From contig CP097973.1 in NCBI GenBank assembly GCA_023703655.1, positions 340,813 to 404,812 of the forward strand: a DNA stretch of 64,000 bases, written 5' to 3'. Shown in pieces: positions 25,440-37,681 of this stretch; position 1 is the stretch's first letter, and every line of letters starts with the position of its first letter. Source of the stretch: SAR86 cluster bacterium (GTDB taxonomy: Bacteria; Pseudomonadota; Gammaproteobacteria; Magnimaribacterales; D2472). The notes beneath the pieces were generated by a model, which saw nothing but the letters and a program-made list of their open reading frames with translations, made no database searches and was not told where the DNA came from. Both the position numbers and the translations under genes were made by a program.

Positions 25440-26831
25440 ATGACTTCCTCACTTGCAATTATTGGCCGACCAAATGTTGGCAAATCATCTTTATTCAATA
25501 AGCTAGTAAAAAAAAGATCAGCTATCGTAACCAACTTATCTGGTGTAACTCGTGATAAAAATATTGGTTTTGCAAGAATTTCTAATAGTAACTATCTAAT
25601 CATTGATACAGGCGGCATAAATGACACGGGGGATAAGTTATCCAATGATATCTCCGAACATGCATGGGATGCTGCAATTGAAAGTGAAATAATTTATGTT
25701 GTTGTTGATGGCTCAGAGGATTTAACTGCAACGGATCTAGATATATTGAGTCAGGTAAGAAAGCTTAACAAAAAGTTTTTTGTCATAGTTAATAAAACAG
25801 ATAAAAAAACTAATTCAAGTGTACAAGAAGAACTTCAAAAAAAAGGGTATTTAAATAAATTTATTATAAGTGCTGAACATTCCATAGGCATTGATGAGAT
25901 TAGAAAAAATATAAAAGAATACATAACTCCACAAGACGCTTCAGTAAATAATGATAATCTTAAAATCGCTATTGTAGGTAGACCGAACTCTGGCAAATCT
26001 ACTTTTTTAAACTCTGTTGCTAAAGAAAACAGGGCAATAGTTTCAGATCTTCCGGGCACCACTATTGATAGTATTGAAACTAAGGTCAATTACAATGACA
26101 AAGAAATGACCCTTATCGATACTGCAGGAATTTCTAGAAAGTACAATAAAAGCGGCAAAGTAGAGTATTTTTCATATATTAAGACAATTGATGCTATCAA
26201 TCGATCTACATTGGTTTTAGTTTTTCTTGATATTACAAGTGGCTTGGTTGATCAAGATCTTAGAATAATTAATTTAGCAAAACTTGAGGGTAAACCAATA
26301 ATAATAGTCGTCAATAAGATTGATTTAGTAAAAAAATCTGAAGAAAAGAAATTCTTTGATGACATTAAATTTAGAAATCCCATTTTTCAAAACTTAAATA
26401 TGGTAAAAATCTCTGCAAAAAATAATGTTGGAATTGATTATCTTGTAAAAAAAGCAGTTACAACTTTTGAACTTGCATCTAAGAAATTTACGACAAGGAG
26501 ATTAAATAATTTAATTGATAAGGCATTAGATGCTGTCAATGTTCCTTCATATGGTGGTCGTGAAATTAAGATTAAATATGTAAATTTTGGAGGAAATTTT
26601 CCAACAAAATTAATTATTCACTCAAATTTTAATAATTCAAAGATTCCATCAAACTTTAGAAGATATCTAACCAAGTTCTATGAAAAAGAGCTTTTGTTGA
26701 AGGGAGTTGATGTGCAATTGTTTTTTAAAAAATCTGTAAATCCATTTGAAAATAAGAAAAATGAACTCTCGCCTAGACAGAAAAAAAAGAGAAAACGTCA
26801 TATTACATATCTTAAAAAGAAGAAAAAATAG
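25440..26831 (+). CDS. der: Ribosome biogenesis GTPase Der (EngA)
   Basis: GTPase needed for 50S subunit maturation, with two G domains in tandem: P-loops GRPNVGKSS (about residue 9) and GRPNSGKST (about 182), DTGG and DTAG switch motifs, NKTD and NKID base motifs, and a KH-like C-terminal domain. The tail is very lysine rich. I take ATG 25440; a TTG at 25434 overlapping the bamB stop would add two residues. Confidence 0.97.
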   Translation: MTSSLAIIGRPNVGKSSLFNKLVKKRSAIVTNLSGVTRDKNIGFARISNSNYLIIDTGGINDTGDKLSNDISEHAWDAAIESEIIYVVVDGSEDLTATDLDILSQVRKLNKKFFVIVNKTDKKTNSSVQEELQKKGYLNKFIISAEHSIGIDEIRKNIKEYITPQDASVNNDNLKIAIVGRPNSGKSTFLNSVAKENRAIVSDLPGTTIDSIETKVNYNDKEMTLIDTAGISRKYNKSGKVEYFSYIKTIDAINRSTLVLVFLDITSGLVDQDLRIINLAKLEGKPIIIVVNKIDLVKKSEEKKFFDDIKFRNPIFQNLNMVKISAKNNVGIDYLVKKAVTTFELASKKFTTRRLNNLIDKALDAVNVPSYGGREIKIKYVNFGGNFPTKLIIHSNFNNSKIPSNFRRYLTKFYEKELLLKGVDVQLFFKKSVNPFENKKNELSPRQKKKRKRHITYLKKKKK

Positions 26832-26850
26832 AATTTAATTAAAATTATTT

Positions 26851-26856
26851 TATAAT
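26851..26856 (+). promoter_or_regulatory. Candidate -10 box before sdhC
   Basis: A perfect TATAAT lies 44 bases before the sdhC ATG in the only gap (68 bases) between der and the TCA block. The -35 region (ATAGAA with a 17-base spacer) is a poor match, and chance matches are common in DNA this AT-rich. It is proposed because a new operon must start about here. Confidence 0.35.
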
Positions 26857-26899
26857 CAGCATAGATAACTAATTTCTTAAATACTTATTTATTAGACAA

Positions 26900-27295
26900 A
26901 TGTCTGCTAAGAGCACAAGACCAATTTCACGGCCTGTTTTTCTAAACTTGTTAAAAATAAAGTTACCAATGAATGCAGTAGCCTCAATCACTCATAGACT
27001 TAGTGGCATGTATGTTTTTTTCATTACACTGCCAATGTCTCTGGCATTATTATTTTTATCAAAAAAAAGCGAAACAACATTTACTTATCTAAAGGTACAC
27101 CTCAATGAATTAAACTTTCTTTCATTTTTTGTTTATATAAGTTTTTTAATATTTTTCTATCATTTGCTCACCGGTATTCGTCACTTACTTCAGGATCTTC
27201 ATATTGGTGATTCTATGAATATGTTAAATATTTCTGCACGCGGCATCATTGTTATTTGGTTAATAGCGCTAATTTTGGTATTCACATCATTATGA
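26900..27295 (+). CDS. sdhC: Succinate dehydrogenase cytochrome b556 subunit
   Basis: Membrane anchor of complex II, 131 residues, three hydrophobic helices. SITHRLSGMYVFF (about residues 30-42) carries the quinone-site Ser and Arg, and LLTGIRHLLQDL (about 88-99) the haem-ligand His. First gene of a nine-gene TCA block; overlaps sdhD by 4 bases (ATGA). Confidence 0.96.
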   Translation: MSAKSTRPISRPVFLNLLKIKLPMNAVASITHRLSGMYVFFITLPMSLALLFLSKKSETTFTYLKVHLNELNFLSFFVYISFLIFFYHLLTGIRHLLQDLHIGDSMNMLNISARGIIVIWLIALILVFTSL

Positions 27296-27651
27296 TGAAT
27301 GGATCAATAATTTGGTACTTACAAAGAATCTCATCTCTATTTGTTTTGACATATACAATATGGTTATTTTCTAGCTTTAGGTCTTTTGATGGTACATTTC
27401 TTGGTTGGGATTTACTTACAAGCTCCATTGTTTTTAGACTATTTACCACAATTACAATTATATCTATCTTAATGCATGCATTTATTGGGCTATGGACAGT
27501 TGGAACTGATTATTTAACTAGTAGAACCCTTGGATTTTTAAGTTACAGACTCGCAAACTATGCTGATTTAATAAGAAACTCCTATCAAATACTTTTTGTA
27601 TTTTTAGGACTTATTTTCTTAATTATCGTGTTAATAGTAATATGGATATAA
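27292..27651 (+). CDS. sdhD: Succinate dehydrogenase membrane anchor subunit
   Basis: Second anchor of complex II, about 119 residues with three helices. ISILMHAFIGLWTVGTDYL (middle of the protein) carries the second haem ligand His and the quinone-site Asp-Tyr pair. I start at ATG 27292, which overlaps the sdhC stop; a longer frame from 27256 would add an unrelated tail. Confidence 0.94.
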   Translation: MMNGSIIWYLQRISSLFVLTYTIWLFSSFRSFDGTFLGWDLLTSSIVFRLFTTITIISILMHAFIGLWTVGTDYLTSRTLGFLSYRLANYADLIRNSYQILFVFLGLIFLIIVLIVIWI

Positions 27652-27669
27652 TATAATATGCTTATATTA
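27649..27669 (+). repeat. Small inverted repeat between sdhD and sdhA
   Basis: TAATATAA (27649-27656) and TTATATTA (27662-27669) form a perfect 8-base inverted repeat around a 5-base loop, starting in the sdhD stop codon. It is pure A/T, so a weak hairpin with no T tract, not a terminator. It could be a processing or stability element, or chance in AT-rich DNA. Confidence 0.35.
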
Positions 27670-27690
27670 CATTATAAGAAATATTTATAA

Positions 27691-29475
27691 ATGAAAGTCC
27701 TTAATTCAAAAAATATCAAAAAAATGGATTTTGATGCTCTCATTATTGGTGGTGGCGGCTCAGGTCTAAGAGCATCATTAGAATTAGCTAAATCTGGATT
27801 AAATACTGCGGTTGTATCAAAGGTATTTCCTACGCGTTCACATACTGTTTCTGCTCAAGGTGGAATTACTTGTGCTATTCAAAGTGCAGATCCAAATGAT
27901 GATTGGAAATGGCATATGTTTGATACTGTAAAGGGATCAGACTACATCGGTGACCAGGATGCAATTGAATATATGTGTGCCGAGGGCCCAAAGGCAGTAT
28001 TTGAGCTCGAACATATGGGATTACCTTTTTCTAGGACTGAATCTGGAAGAATCTATCAAAGACCTTTCGGTGGACAATCTAAAGATTTTGGGAAAGGCGG
28101 TCAAGCTGCCAGAACATGCGCTGCTGCAGATCGGACTGGACATGCTTTGTTACATACTCTTTACCAAAATAATGTAAAAGAAGGCACTAATTTTTTTAAT
28201 GAATGGTTTGCAGTTGACTTGGTTACGAATCAAAACGGTGAAATAACAGGAGTGATCGCTTTCTCAGTTGAGACTGGAGAAGTATCTTATTTAAGATCGG
28301 AAGCAACAGTTTTGGCTACTGGTGGAGCTGGAAGAATTTATGCCTCAACAACTAACGCACTAATAAATACAGGTGATGGTCTGGGGATGTCACTAAGGGC
28401 AGGTTTCCCAGCACAAGATATGGAAATGTGGCAGTTCCATCCTACAGGCATACATGGTGCAGGCTCACTTGTTACAGAAGGTTGCCGTGGGGAAGGCGGT
28501 TATCTAGTTAATGGTGATGGAGAAAGGTTTATGGAAAGGTATGCACCAAATGCAAAAGATTTAGCTGGCCGTGATGTAGTAGCTCGTTCAATGGTTCTAG
28601 AGATTATAGAAGGAAGAGGATGTGGACCGAACAAGGATCACGTTCATTTAAAATTAGATCATTTAGGTGAGGACGTCTTAAACAGTAAGTTGCCTGGAAT
28701 ATGTGAACTTTCAAAGACGTTCGCCGGTGTAGATCCGGTATATAAACCTATACCAGTTGTTCCAACCTGCCACTATATGATGGGTGGTGCTCCCACCAAT
28801 ATACATGGTCAAGTGTTTCATCAGACCAATGGAACTGAAGCTCCAATTCAGGGACTATTTTCTGTCGGTGAAGCTGCTTGCGTGTCTGTACATGGTGCAA
28901 ATAGATTAGGAGGTAACTCCCTTTTAGATCTTGTTGTGTTTGGTCGAGCAGCTGGAAAGCATATCAATGAAGATCTAAAATCTGGAGGTGGAGTTGCATA
29001 TGCAAACGAGGATGATATAGATAAATCTCTTGAAAGGCTTAATTGCCTAAATGAATCCTCTGAAGGATACGAAGTTGGTGAAGTTAAAAGGGAACTCCAG
29101 GACGTGATGCAAAAATATTTTGGTGTTTTCAGAAGAGGTGAATTCATGGAGAAGGGCACGAAAATGCTTGTCGACATAAGGGAAAAAACCAATAACTTAT
29201 ACCTAAAAGATAAAAGTGAATCTTTCAATACAAATAGAGTTGAAGCTCTTGAACTGCAAAATTTACTTGAGGTTGCTGAAGCTACTGCAATCTCTGCTTT
29301 AGAAAGAACTGAAAGCAGAGGCGCTCATGCTAGAGATGACTATCCCGAAAGAGATGATAAAAATTGGCTGTGCCATTCACTCTATGATCCAAGTCAGAAA
29401 AAACTTAAAAAAAGAGATGTCAATTTTAAACCTCAAACCATGGAACCATTCCCACCAAAAGTTAGGGCCTATTAA
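27691..29475 (+). CDS. sdhA: Succinate dehydrogenase flavoprotein subunit
   Basis: Oxidises succinate to fumarate. FAD site [10 protein letters not shown] (about residues 20-29), FAD-linked His in [13 protein letters not shown] (about 52), substrate motifs [19 protein letters not shown] and the [15 protein letters not shown] segment. 594 residues against 588 in E. coli. Its stop abuts the sdhB ATG. Confidence 0.98.
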   Translation: MKVLNSKNIKKMDFDALIIGGGGSGLRASLELAKSGLNTAVVSKVFPTRSHTVSAQGGITCAIQSADPNDDWKWHMFDTVKGSDYIGDQDAIEYMCAEGPKAVFELEHMGLPFSRTESGRIYQRPFGGQSKDFGKGGQAARTCAAADRTGHALLHTLYQNNVKEGTNFFNEWFAVDLVTNQNGEITGVIAFSVETGEVSYLRSEATVLATGGAGRIYASTTNALINTGDGLGMSLRAGFPAQDMEMWQFHPTGIHGAGSLVTEGCRGEGGYLVNGDGERFMERYAPNAKDLAGRDVVARSMVLEIIEGRGCGPNKDHVHLKLDHLGEDVLNSKLPGICELSKTFAGVDPVYKPIPVVPTCHYMMGGAPTNIHGQVFHQTNGTEAPIQGLFSVGEAACVSVHGANRLGGNSLLDLVVFGRAAGKHINEDLKSGGGVAYANEDDIDKSLERLNCLNESSEGYEVGEVKRELQDVMQKYFGVFRRGEFMEKGTKMLVDIREKTNNLYLKDKSESFNTNRVEALELQNLLEVAEATAISALERTESRGAHARDDYPERDDKNWLCHSLYDPSQKKLKKRDVNFKPQTMEPFPPKVRAY

Positions 29476-30216
29476 ATGATTGAGGTTAGCATTTATAGAT
29501 ATAATCCTGAAACGGACAAATTTCCTTATATGCAAAAGTTCGAGTTCACGCCACCTGAAAGGGAAATTATGGTCCTTGAACTTTTAACATTATTAAAGGA
29601 GGAGGACCCAACTTTATCTTTTAGGAGGTCTTGCAGAGAGGGTGTTTGTGGTTCTGACGGGATGAGTATAAATGGTAAAAACAGTCTTGCGTGCATCACT
29701 CCTTTATCTGATGTTCTACAAAAAAACAAAATTGATCTTCGGCCGTTACCTGGATTACCAGTAATAAGAGACTTGGTTGTTGATATGACTGAATTTTACA
29801 ACCAATATGAGAAAATCAAACCATTTTTGCAAAATGATCAACCACATCCAGAAAAGGAGAGATTGCAGTCTCCTGAAGAACGTTCGAAGCTTGATGGACT
29901 ATATGAATGTATTCTATGCGCCTGTTGTTCTACAAGTTGCCCATCATTTTGGTGGAACCCTGATAAGTTTGTTGGTCCTGCTGCACTTCTGCAGGCTTAT
30001 CGTTTTATTGCTGATACGCGAGATACAAGAACTGAAGAAAGACTTGAATCGATTTCTGATCCATTCAGTGTTTATAGGTGCCACGGTATAATGAATTGTG
30101 TAAATGTTTGTCCCAAAGGTTTAAATCCAAATAAAGCTATTGGTGAGATTAAGAAAACATTATTATTAAGAAAAGAATCAGGCAACGAATTGATTGCTAA
30201 AAGCGGAGGCACGTAG
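29476..30216 (+). CDS. sdhB: Succinate dehydrogenase iron-sulfur subunit
   Basis: Carries electrons from FAD to quinone. [2Fe-2S] ligands in SCREGVCGSDGM and LACIT (about residues 56-76), then [4Fe-4S] and [3Fe-4S] ligands in CILCACCSTSCPSFWWNP (about 141-158) and CHGIMNCVNVCPKGLNP (about 198-214). 246 residues. Confidence 0.98.
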   Translation: MIEVSIYRYNPETDKFPYMQKFEFTPPEREIMVLELLTLLKEEDPTLSFRRSCREGVCGSDGMSINGKNSLACITPLSDVLQKNKIDLRPLPGLPVIRDLVVDMTEFYNQYEKIKPFLQNDQPHPEKERLQSPEERSKLDGLYECILCACCSTSCPSFWWNPDKFVGPAALLQAYRFIADTRDTRTEERLESISDPFSVYRCHGIMNCVNVCPKGLNPNKAIGEIKKTLLLRKESGNELIAKSGGT

Positions 30217-30224
30217 TTACTAAA

Positions 30225-33059
30225 ATGACTGGAATGGGAGAGTTTTGGTCAACTTCACATACAACAGGCGGGAACAGTAGTTATCTAGAAAGTTTGTTTG
30301 AATCTTATCTAGATGATCCTGCCTCAGTACCAACTGATTGGAGAAATTACTTTGATTCACTAAACAATGGGAGTGTATCAAACGGAAAAGATATCTCACA
30401 TGCCGAGGTTGTTAAACGATTCAAAAATAAATCCCCTATTCTTCAAAAAAATAATCTAGAGTTAATTAATAAACAATATGAAGTTTTTAAGCTAATTGAT
30501 GCTTATAGACAAAAAGGTCACTTCAAAGCAAACCTTGATCCTTTAAAGCTTGAGCAACCCAATGTTCCAGCCGAACTAAGTTACACTTTTTATGATTTAG
30601 ATGAAAATGATCTAAATAAATCATTCAATTTTAAAAGTTCAAAGGACAACAAGAATTCTTCACTTCAAGACATTATTGAGTTTTTAGAAACCGTCTACTG
30701 TAGTAGTGTAGGATATGAATTTAAACATATTTGTGAAAAAGAAATCACTGATTGGTTTATTGAAAAATTAGAAAGAGACAAGTCACCGAATTCTCAATTA
30801 TCTAACGAAGAAAAAATTTACATATTAAAACGGTTAGGTTCAGCAGAGGGATTGGCCAAGTTTTTGTCTTCAAGATATCCCGGTATGAAAAGATTTGGAA
30901 TTGAAGGTGCAGAATCTTTAATTCCGTTGGTTGATTCCTTAATTCAAAATTGTGGTATTTCAGGCGCAGAACAGATTTGTTTTGGGATGGCTCACAGGGG
31001 TAGATTAAATCTTCTAGTAAATGTATTGGGTAAGCCACCAACTGAGTTATTTTCAGAATTTGAGGAGGATTTTGCACTGACTGGTGATAATACTGGCGAT
31101 GTTAAGTATCACCTTGGCGTATCATCCAATATTCTTACACCTAATGGAGAAGTACATGTATCTCTCAATAATAATCCATCTCATCTTGAGATTGTTGATC
31201 CAGTTATTATCGGCTCAGTGAGAGCAAGGCAAGATCGTCTTGGCGATACAGATAGAGAAAAAGTTGTACCTATTTTAATACATGGTGATGCCTCATTTTC
31301 TGGTCAAGGAGTTGTTATGGAAACTCTCCAAATGTCTCAAACTAGGGCATATGGAGTTGGCGGTACTATACACATAATTGTTAATAATCAGATAGGCTTC
31401 ACAACATCCAATAAGAGTGATGCAAGATCAACACACTATGCTTCAGATGTCGCGAAAATGATTGAAGCACCAATTATTCATGTTAATGCAGATGATCCAG
31501 AAAGTATTGTCTTTGCTTCTAAATTAGCCACTGATTTTAGGTATAAATTTAAGCGGGATGTAATTATTGATATGGTTTGTTTCAGAAGGCGTGGACACAA
31601 TGAAACTGATGATCCATCCCAAACACAACCTGTTATGTATCAAGCAGTAGCAAACCATCCAGGAATAAAAAATATCTATCAAAATCAGTTGATATCAACT
31701 GGCATTATTACTGAATCTGAGTGCAAGGAAATTGAAAAAAAATATAGGTCAACAATAGAAGAAGGAAAATCAGTTGCTCATAATTTAGCAACAAAGCCAA
31801 ACGAAAAAGTTTGGTTTGATTGGACAAAATATTGGAATGCGACGATGAATCAAGATTGGCGAAATTTCCAAGATACTTCCTTTAATCAGCATGATTTCCA
31901 AAAATTAGGTAAAGAAATCCTAGATTTACCAGATAATTTTTCACTACAAAAACCTGTTAAGAAACTTATTGATGATCGATTGAAAATGAATAATGGTGAA
32001 ATGCCAATTAATTGGGGATTTGCGGAGACAATGGCGTATGCAACGTTATTGTCTGAAGGATATCCAATTAGATTAACTGGACAAGACGTCAGAAGAGGGA
32101 CATTTTCACACCGGCATTCTGTGATATTTAACAAAGATGATGGCTCAAGTTACATTCCACTTTTATCTATTGCAAACAAAAATAATGCACGAGTTGAAAT
32201 TTATGATTCATTATTGTCTGAAGAGGCTGTTTTAGGATTTGAGTATGGATATTCTGCCACTTGGCCAACAGGTTTAGTTATTTGGGAGGCGCAATTTGGT
32301 GATTTTGTTAATGGTGCACAGGTTGTCATTGATCAATTTATTGTTTCTGCAGAACATAAATGGGAGCGATTATCGGGACTAGTGATGTTGTTACCTCACG
32401 GATATGAGGGTCAAGGTCCTGAGCACAGTTCCGCTAGATTGGAACGTTTTTTACAACTTTGTGCTAATGAAAATATACAAGTTTGTGTACCTAGCACTCC
32501 TGCTCAGATCTATCATTTGCTTCGACAACAATGTAAGCGTGATTTAAGAAAACCTTTAATTGTACTGTCACCAAAAAGTTTATTAAGGAATCCTGAGGCG
32601 GTGAGCTCACTTGATGAATTGACTGATGGTAGCTATAAACTGGTATTAACTGATGATCAAAAGAAAAACACGAAAATTAAAAAGGTAGCAATGTGTTCAG
32701 GAAAGATTTATTACGATTTACTCAAAAAAAAGAAAGAGATTAATGATGAAGAGGTGGCTTTTGTAAGACTAGAGCAACTATATCCTTTTCCATATGATGA
32801 ACTTGAGAATGCTTTGATGCTCTTTCCAAAAGCCAAAGAATTTATTTGGTGCCAAGAGGAGCCAATGAATCAAGGTGCCTGGTTTAGCCATAGGCACCGT
32901 ATTCAAAGAGTCATGGATAGGTTAAATATTAAAAATGTTAAATTAGTAAGCCGTCCTGCTGCTGCTGCACCTGCAGTTGGTTTAAATAAAATGCATAATA
33001 TGCAACAAGAGGTTTTAATTAACGAAGTCTTTAATACAATAGATAAAAATGGCAACTGA
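30225..33059 (+). CDS. sucA: 2-oxoglutarate dehydrogenase E1 component
   Basis: Thiamine diphosphate E1 enzyme that decarboxylates 2-oxoglutarate and passes the succinyl group to SucB lipoate. 944 residues (933 in E. coli). [15 protein letters not shown] (about residue 246), [12 protein letters not shown] (about 350) and [13 protein letters not shown] (about 455) are typical. Overlaps sucB by 11 bases. Confidence 0.98.
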   Translation: MTGMGEFWSTSHTTGGNSSYLESLFESYLDDPASVPTDWRNYFDSLNNGSVSNGKDISHAEVVKRFKNKSPILQKNNLELINKQYEVFKLIDAYRQKGHFKANLDPLKLEQPNVPAELSYTFYDLDENDLNKSFNFKSSKDNKNSSLQDIIEFLETVYCSSVGYEFKHICEKEITDWFIEKLERDKSPNSQLSNEEKIYILKRLGSAEGLAKFLSSRYPGMKRFGIEGAESLIPLVDSLIQNCGISGAEQICFGMAHRGRLNLLVNVLGKPPTELFSEFEEDFALTGDNTGDVKYHLGVSSNILTPNGEVHVSLNNNPSHLEIVDPVIIGSVRARQDRLGDTDREKVVPILIHGDASFSGQGVVMETLQMSQTRAYGVGGTIHIIVNNQIGFTTSNKSDARSTHYASDVAKMIEAPIIHVNADDPESIVFASKLATDFRYKFKRDVIIDMVCFRRRGHNETDDPSQTQPVMYQAVANHPGIKNIYQNQLISTGIITESECKEIEKKYRSTIEEGKSVAHNLATKPNEKVWFDWTKYWNATMNQDWRNFQDTSFNQHDFQKLGKEILDLPDNFSLQKPVKKLIDDRLKMNNGEMPINWGFAETMAYATLLSEGYPIRLTGQDVRRGTFSHRHSVIFNKDDGSSYIPLLSIANKNNARVEIYDSLLSEEAVLGFEYGYSATWPTGLVIWEAQFGDFVNGAQVVIDQFIVSAEHKWERLSGLVMLLPHGYEGQGPEHSSARLERFLQLCANENIQVCVPSTPAQIYHLLRQQCKRDLRKPLIVLSPKSLLRNPEAVSSLDELTDGSYKLVLTDDQKKNTKIKKVAMCSGKIYYDLLKKKKEINDEEVAFVRLEQLYPFPYDELENALMLFPKAKEFIWCQEEPMNQGAWFSHRHRIQRVMDRLNIKNVKLVSRPAAAAPAVGLNKMHNMQQEVLINEVFNTIDKNGN

Positions 33060-34257
33060 AATAAAATCCCCAACTTTCCCTGAATCAGTTATTGATGGAA
33101 CTGTTACAAATTGGATTAAAAAAGAGGGTGATAGTGTTTCACAAGATGAAGTAATTGCTGAGATTGAAACAGACAAAGTCGTTTTAGAAGTGGTTGCCCC
33201 ATTTGATGGACAAATTCTTAAAATTTATAAGAATGAAGGTGAGGTTGTTAACTCTTCAGAAAAAATTGCAGACTTTGATAAGGTCGAGCTAGACAAAGAT
33301 CATGGAGAGAAGACTGCTGAAAAAGTCAAAGATGATCAAGTAACTCAATCATCAGATATATCAGAGCAACAAGAAAAAGATATTGGTAAAAAAGTTAACC
33401 CAGCTGCAAAAAAGTTAATAAAGGAAAATTCTTTAGATTCTGGACAAATTAACCCAACAGGCAAAAAAGGTAGAGTTACCAAAAGTGATGTCATAAATCA
33501 CATGAATTCAGATGAAGAAAACAAAACAATTAAAACTCCACCATCAATATCTCCAAGAGATGATGAAGAAAGAGTTCCTATGTCCAGACTTAGGACAACA
33601 ATTGCAAATAGGCTGGTAACAGTACAGCAGGAAACGGCGATGTTAACAACCTTTAATGAGGTTGATATGCAGCCAATCAAAGACTTGAGACAAAAATATG
33701 GTACTGAATTTGAAGCAGAGCATGGAACTAAACTAGGTTTTATGGGCTTTTTTGTATCCGCATCAGTGCAGGCGTTATTAAAATTCCCACTTGTTAATGC
33801 TTCAATTGATGGGGCTGATATTGTATATCACGGATATCAGGATATTGGTGTGGCAGTTTCAACAGATAGAGGTTTAGTTGTGCCAGTCATAAGGGGTGCA
33901 CAAAATTTATCAATCGCACAAATTGAAAAGGAAATATTAAGCAAATCTGAAAAAGCACGAGATGGAAGTTTATCAATTGAAGAAATGCAGGGAGGAACAT
34001 TTACCATCTCAAATGGCGGTATATTTGGTTCATTATTATCAACACCAATTTTGAATTCTCCTCAAACAGGCATATTGGGCATGCATAAAATTCAAGATCG
34101 ACCAATTGCAGTGGATGGAGAAGTTGTTATCCGGCCAATGATGTATTTAGCTTTAAGTTATGATCATAGACTTTTGGATGGTAAGGAGGCGGTAACCTTT
34201 TTACTAACAATCAAAGAATTATTAGAAACTCCTGAAAGGTTACTTTTAAATCTATAG
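33049..34257 (+). CDS. sucB: 2-oxoglutarate dehydrogenase E2, dihydrolipoyl succinyltransferase
   Basis: Core of the 2-oxoglutarate dehydrogenase complex. Lipoyl domain with the lipoyl Lys in [11 protein letters not shown] (about residue 43), flexible linker, E1/E3-binding domain (about 112-150; [14 protein letters not shown]), and catalytic domain with DHRLLDG near the C-terminus. 402 residues. Confidence 0.98.
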   Translation: MATEIKSPTFPESVIDGTVTNWIKKEGDSVSQDEVIAEIETDKVVLEVVAPFDGQILKIYKNEGEVVNSSEKIADFDKVELDKDHGEKTAEKVKDDQVTQSSDISEQQEKDIGKKVNPAAKKLIKENSLDSGQINPTGKKGRVTKSDVINHMNSDEENKTIKTPPSISPRDDEERVPMSRLRTTIANRLVTVQQETAMLTTFNEVDMQPIKDLRQKYGTEFEAEHGTKLGFMGFFVSASVQALLKFPLVNASIDGADIVYHGYQDIGVAVSTDRGLVVPVIRGAQNLSIAQIEKEILSKSEKARDGSLSIEEMQGGTFTISNGGIFGSLLSTPILNSPQTGILGMHKIQDRPIAVDGEVVIRPMMYLALSYDHRLLDGKEAVTFLLTIKELLETPERLLLNL

Positions 34258-34260
34258 AAA

Positions 34261-35661
34261 ATGAAAGATGTTTTAATTATTGGAAGTGGTCCTGCTGGCT
34301 ATGTTGCAGCAATTCGGTGTGCTCAAAATGGTTTGGATACTGCGATTATTGAATCAAAAGCTGAGTTTGGAGGCACTTGCCTAAATGTTGGGTGTATTCC
34401 ATCAAAAGCTCTTTTAGATTCATCAAATAAATATTATCAAGCCAAAGAGCATTTTTCAGAGCATGGAATTTCTTTTACAGAACAAAGTTTCGACCTAGGA
34501 ACAATGATGACTAGAAAGGATGACGTCATAAAAAAATTAACTGGTGGTATATCAGGTCTACTAAAAGGAAATAAGATTGAAACTATAAATGGCACAGGAA
34601 AAATTATTTCTAAACATCAGGTAGAAGTTACTCAAAGTGAAGATACCATAATTTTAGACGCAAAAAATATTATTCTTGCAACAGGATCAAAGCCAATAGA
34701 ACTTCCTTTTGCTAGATGGTCTAAAAATATAGTAAGTAGCACTGGCGCTTTAAACTTTATCGAAGTACCCAAAAAGCTAGGTATTATTGGTGCAGGCATT
34801 ATTGGATTAGAGTTAGGGAGTGTTTGGTCTCGATTGGGATCAGAGGTTGTTATTTTAGAGGCGTTAGATGAATTTTTACCAAGTGCAGATCATCAAATTG
34901 CAAAGGAAGTACAGAAAGAATTTACTAAACAGGGACTTAATATAAATTTAGGATGCAAAGTTCAAGATACTATTGATTCAAAAGACTCTGTTTTAGTGAA
35001 ATTTGTAAGAGATGGAGAGGATCATGAACTTGATTTTGATAAGTTGATTGTTGCCGTTGGTAGGACGCCTAATTCACAAAATATTTTTGATTCTAGTGTT
35101 GAAATAAGTATTGATTCAAAAGGTTTTGTTGATGTTGATCAATATTGCAGGACTAATATTGATAATATTTGGGCAATAGGAGATTTAGTAAGAGGCCCAA
35201 TGCTTGCTCATAAAGGAAGTGAAGAAGGTGTAATGGTTGCAGACAGAATCATTGGCAAAAAAACTGAAATGTCCTATGAGCATGTCCCATCGGTAATTTA
35301 TACCCATCCAGAAGTTGCTTGGGTAGGAAAAAATGAGCAAGAAGTAAAAACTGAGAATATTAGTTATAAGACCGGTGTATTTCCATTTGCTGCAAGTGGC
35401 AGAGCATTAGCAGCGAGCGATTCTAAGGGCTTTGTAAAAATGATTGCTAATGAATCTGATGATACTATCATTGGAATCCATGCTTTTGGTCCCTCAGCTG
35501 CAGAAATAGTACAACAGGGTTTAATTGCCATGGAATTTAGTTCTAGCGCCGAAGATCTAGCATTAACGATCTTTAGTCATCCTACTGTATCTGAAGCTCT
35601 GCATGAAGCCGCTTTGTCAGTAAATGATCAAGCAATACACATAGGGAACAAAAAACGTTGA
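34261..35661 (+). CDS. lpd: Dihydrolipoyl dehydrogenase (E3)
   Basis: Flavoenzyme that reoxidises the lipoyl groups of SucB. FAD motif GSGPAGYVAA (residues 8-17), redox pair in GGTCLNVGCIPSK (C40 and C45 approx.), NAD site GAGIIGLELGSVW (about 178), His-Glu pair in HPTVSEALHEAA at the end. Placing lpd between sucB and sucC is the Pseudomonas-type order, unlike E. coli. Overlaps the TTG of sucC by 4 bases. Confidence 0.97.
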   Translation: MKDVLIIGSGPAGYVAAIRCAQNGLDTAIIESKAEFGGTCLNVGCIPSKALLDSSNKYYQAKEHFSEHGISFTEQSFDLGTMMTRKDDVIKKLTGGISGLLKGNKIETINGTGKIISKHQVEVTQSEDTIILDAKNIILATGSKPIELPFARWSKNIVSSTGALNFIEVPKKLGIIGAGIIGLELGSVWSRLGSEVVILEALDEFLPSADHQIAKEVQKEFTKQGLNINLGCKVQDTIDSKDSVLVKFVRDGEDHELDFDKLIVAVGRTPNSQNIFDSSVEISIDSKGFVDVDQYCRTNIDNIWAIGDLVRGPMLAHKGSEEGVMVADRIIGKKTEMSYEHVPSVIYTHPEVAWVGKNEQEVKTENISYKTGVFPFAASGRALAASDSKGFVKMIANESDDTIIGIHAFGPSAAEIVQQGLIAMEFSSSAEDLALTIFSHPTVSEALHEAALSVNDQAIHIGNKKR

Positions 35662-36818
35662 ATCTCCACGAATATCAAGCGAAACAAATATTTGCTGACC
35701 ATAATCTCCCAGTTTCAAAAAATTTTTTAGTCACAAATTCTAAAGAGGTAAAAAAAGCATTTAATGTAATTGGTGGCGATAAGTGGGTAATGAAAACTCA
35801 AGTTCATGCTGGCGGTAGAGGAAAAGTTGGGGGTGTCAAACTAATTGATAATATCGAAGATGGAATTAAATTTACTAATCAATGGATTGGAAAAAGATTA
35901 ATTTCGAAACAGACAGATGAAAAAGGACAACCTGTCTCTGTTGTAATGGTTGAGCCATGCATTGAAATCGAAAAAGAGCTGTATCTTAGTGCAGTGGTTG
36001 ATAGGTCAGCAAAGGCAATTTCAATTATTGCCTCTGGAGAGGGCGGTGTTAATATTGAAGAAGTTGCAGAAACAAATCCTGAAAAAATCTTTTATGAGAA
36101 AATTGATTTAATTATTGGCCCACAACCATATCAAGCTAGAAGGCTATCTGAAGCATTACATCTTGATGCCCAACAGTCAAATGAATTCTGGAATCTGTTT
36201 AAAAATTTAGTAAAAATGTTTGTTGATTGTGACATGAGTCTTGTAGAGATAAATCCACTGATTATTACTAGCGAAGGGCACCTACATTGCTTAGATGCAA
36301 AGGTCAACTTGGATTCAAATGCACTATTTAGACAAAGTAATCTTGCCAATATGCGTGATTTATCTCAAGAGGATCCACAAGAATGTGAGGCCAGCAATCA
36401 TGATTTAAGTTATGTTTCTCTTGATGGCAATATTGGATGCATGGTAAATGGTGCTGGCCTAGCAATGGGAACTATGGATACTATTAAGTTTTATGGAGGC
36501 GAGCCAGCAAATTTTCTTGATGTGGGAGGTGCTGCAACTAAAGAGAGAGTTGCAAAAGCTTTTAAAATTATTCTAAATGATCCTAAAGTTAAAGTAATTT
36601 TGGTGAATATTTTTGGCGGCATTGTAAGATGCGACCTCATTGCTGAGGGGATAATAGCTGCTGTCAAAGAAACTGAGTTAGTCATTCCAATCGTAGTAAG
36701 ACTTGAAGGAAACAATTCAAAATTAGGATCTGATATGTTGCAAAAATCATCATTAGCTATAGAAAGCGATAATGATCTTGAAAATGCAGCAAAAAAAGCA
36801 ATTCTTCTAGCAGAATGA
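35658..36818 (+). CDS. sucC: Succinyl-CoA synthetase beta subunit
   Basis: Makes ATP (or GTP) from succinyl-CoA. Starts [12 protein letters not shown] after a TTG codon at 35658, ATP-grasp domain with [15 protein letters not shown] (about residues 46-60), CoA-ligase domain with [17 protein letters not shown] (about 315). 386 residues, 388 in E. coli. Overlaps lpd and sucD by 4 bases each. Confidence 0.98.
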   Translation: MNLHEYQAKQIFADHNLPVSKNFLVTNSKEVKKAFNVIGGDKWVMKTQVHAGGRGKVGGVKLIDNIEDGIKFTNQWIGKRLISKQTDEKGQPVSVVMVEPCIEIEKELYLSAVVDRSAKAISIIASGEGGVNIEEVAETNPEKIFYEKIDLIIGPQPYQARRLSEALHLDAQQSNEFWNLFKNLVKMFVDCDMSLVEINPLIITSEGHLHCLDAKVNLDSNALFRQSNLANMRDLSQEDPQECEASNHDLSYVSLDGNIGCMVNGAGLAMGTMDTIKFYGGEPANFLDVGGAATKERVAKAFKIILNDPKVKVILVNIFGGIVRCDLIAEGIIAAVKETELVIPIVVRLEGNNSKLGSDMLQKSSLAIESDNDLENAAKKAILLAE

Positions 36819-37681
36819 GCATTCTTGTAAATAAATCAACGAAAGTCCTTGTCCAAGGATTTACCGGATCCCAGGCAACCCTTCATTCTGAACAATCTAT
36901 TAACTACGGGACAAATATTATTGGTGGAGTTACACCAGGAAAAGGCGGAACGGAACATCTTGGCAAGCCTGTATTTAATTCTGTAGCTGAATCTATGGAA
37001 CTCCAACCAAATGCAGCTTTGATTTTTGTACCAGCTGCATTTTGCAAAGATTCAATTTTGGAGGCTGCTGAGCAAGGTATTCCTCTCATTATATGCATAA
37101 CTGAGGGAGTGCCAACTATGGACATGCTTGTGGTTAAGAATAAGATTGATCAACTCGGCATTACTTTAATTGGACCTAATTGTCCGGGTATTATTACTCC
37201 CGATGAAGCAAAACTTGGCATCATGCCAGGCGATATTCATAAAAAAGGTCGTATTGGTATTATTTCTAGATCAGGTACTCTTACATATGAGGCAGTTAAA
37301 CAAACAACAGATTTAGGTCTTGGGCAAAGTTCATGTGTAGGTATCGGTGGTGATCCAATACCTGGATCTTCATTCATTGATATGCTTGCACTCTTCAATG
37401 ATGATCCCGATACAGATGCTATTATTATGGTAGGTGAAATAGGTGGGAATGCAGAGGAAGAAGCAGCGAAATACATATCTAACCATGTTAATAAACCAGT
37501 AATTTCATATATTGCTGGACAGACTGCACCATCAGGTAAACGAATGGGTCATGCTGGAGCAATTATTGCCGGAGGCAAGGGTACTGCTGAAGATAAAATG
37601 AAAACACTGCAAAGTGCCGGCGTACACGTTGTTGATAATCTCCTTGAGATTGGGATTAGAACTCAACAAGTTTTGGATTAA
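36815..37681 (+). CDS. sucD: Succinyl-CoA synthetase alpha subunit
   Basis: CoA-binding subunit carrying the phospho-His, in [19 protein letters not shown] (about residue 246). CoA site [15 protein letters not shown] (about 13-27). 288 residues as in the family. Last gene of the TCA block; it overlaps the convergent MATE gene by 26 bases. Confidence 0.98.
   Translation: MSILVNKSTKVLVQGFTGSQATLHSEQSINYGTNIIGGVTPGKGGTEHLGKPVFNSVAESMELQPNAALIFVPAAFCKDSILEAAEQGIPLIICITEGVPTMDMLVVKNKIDQLGITLIGPNCPGIITPDEAKLGIMPGDIHKKGRIGIISRSGTLTYEAVKQTTDLGLGQSSCVGIGGDPIPGSSFIDMLALFNDDPDTDAIIMVGEIGGNAEEEAAKYISNHVNKPVISYIAGQTAPSGKRMGHAGAIIAGGKGTAEDKMKTLQSAGVHVVDNLLEIGIRTQQVLD

Noticed and set aside
27649..27669. 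Intrinsic terminator after sdhD
   Set aside because: The inverted repeat has only A-T pairs, no T tract, and lies inside a block of genes that should be transcribed together.
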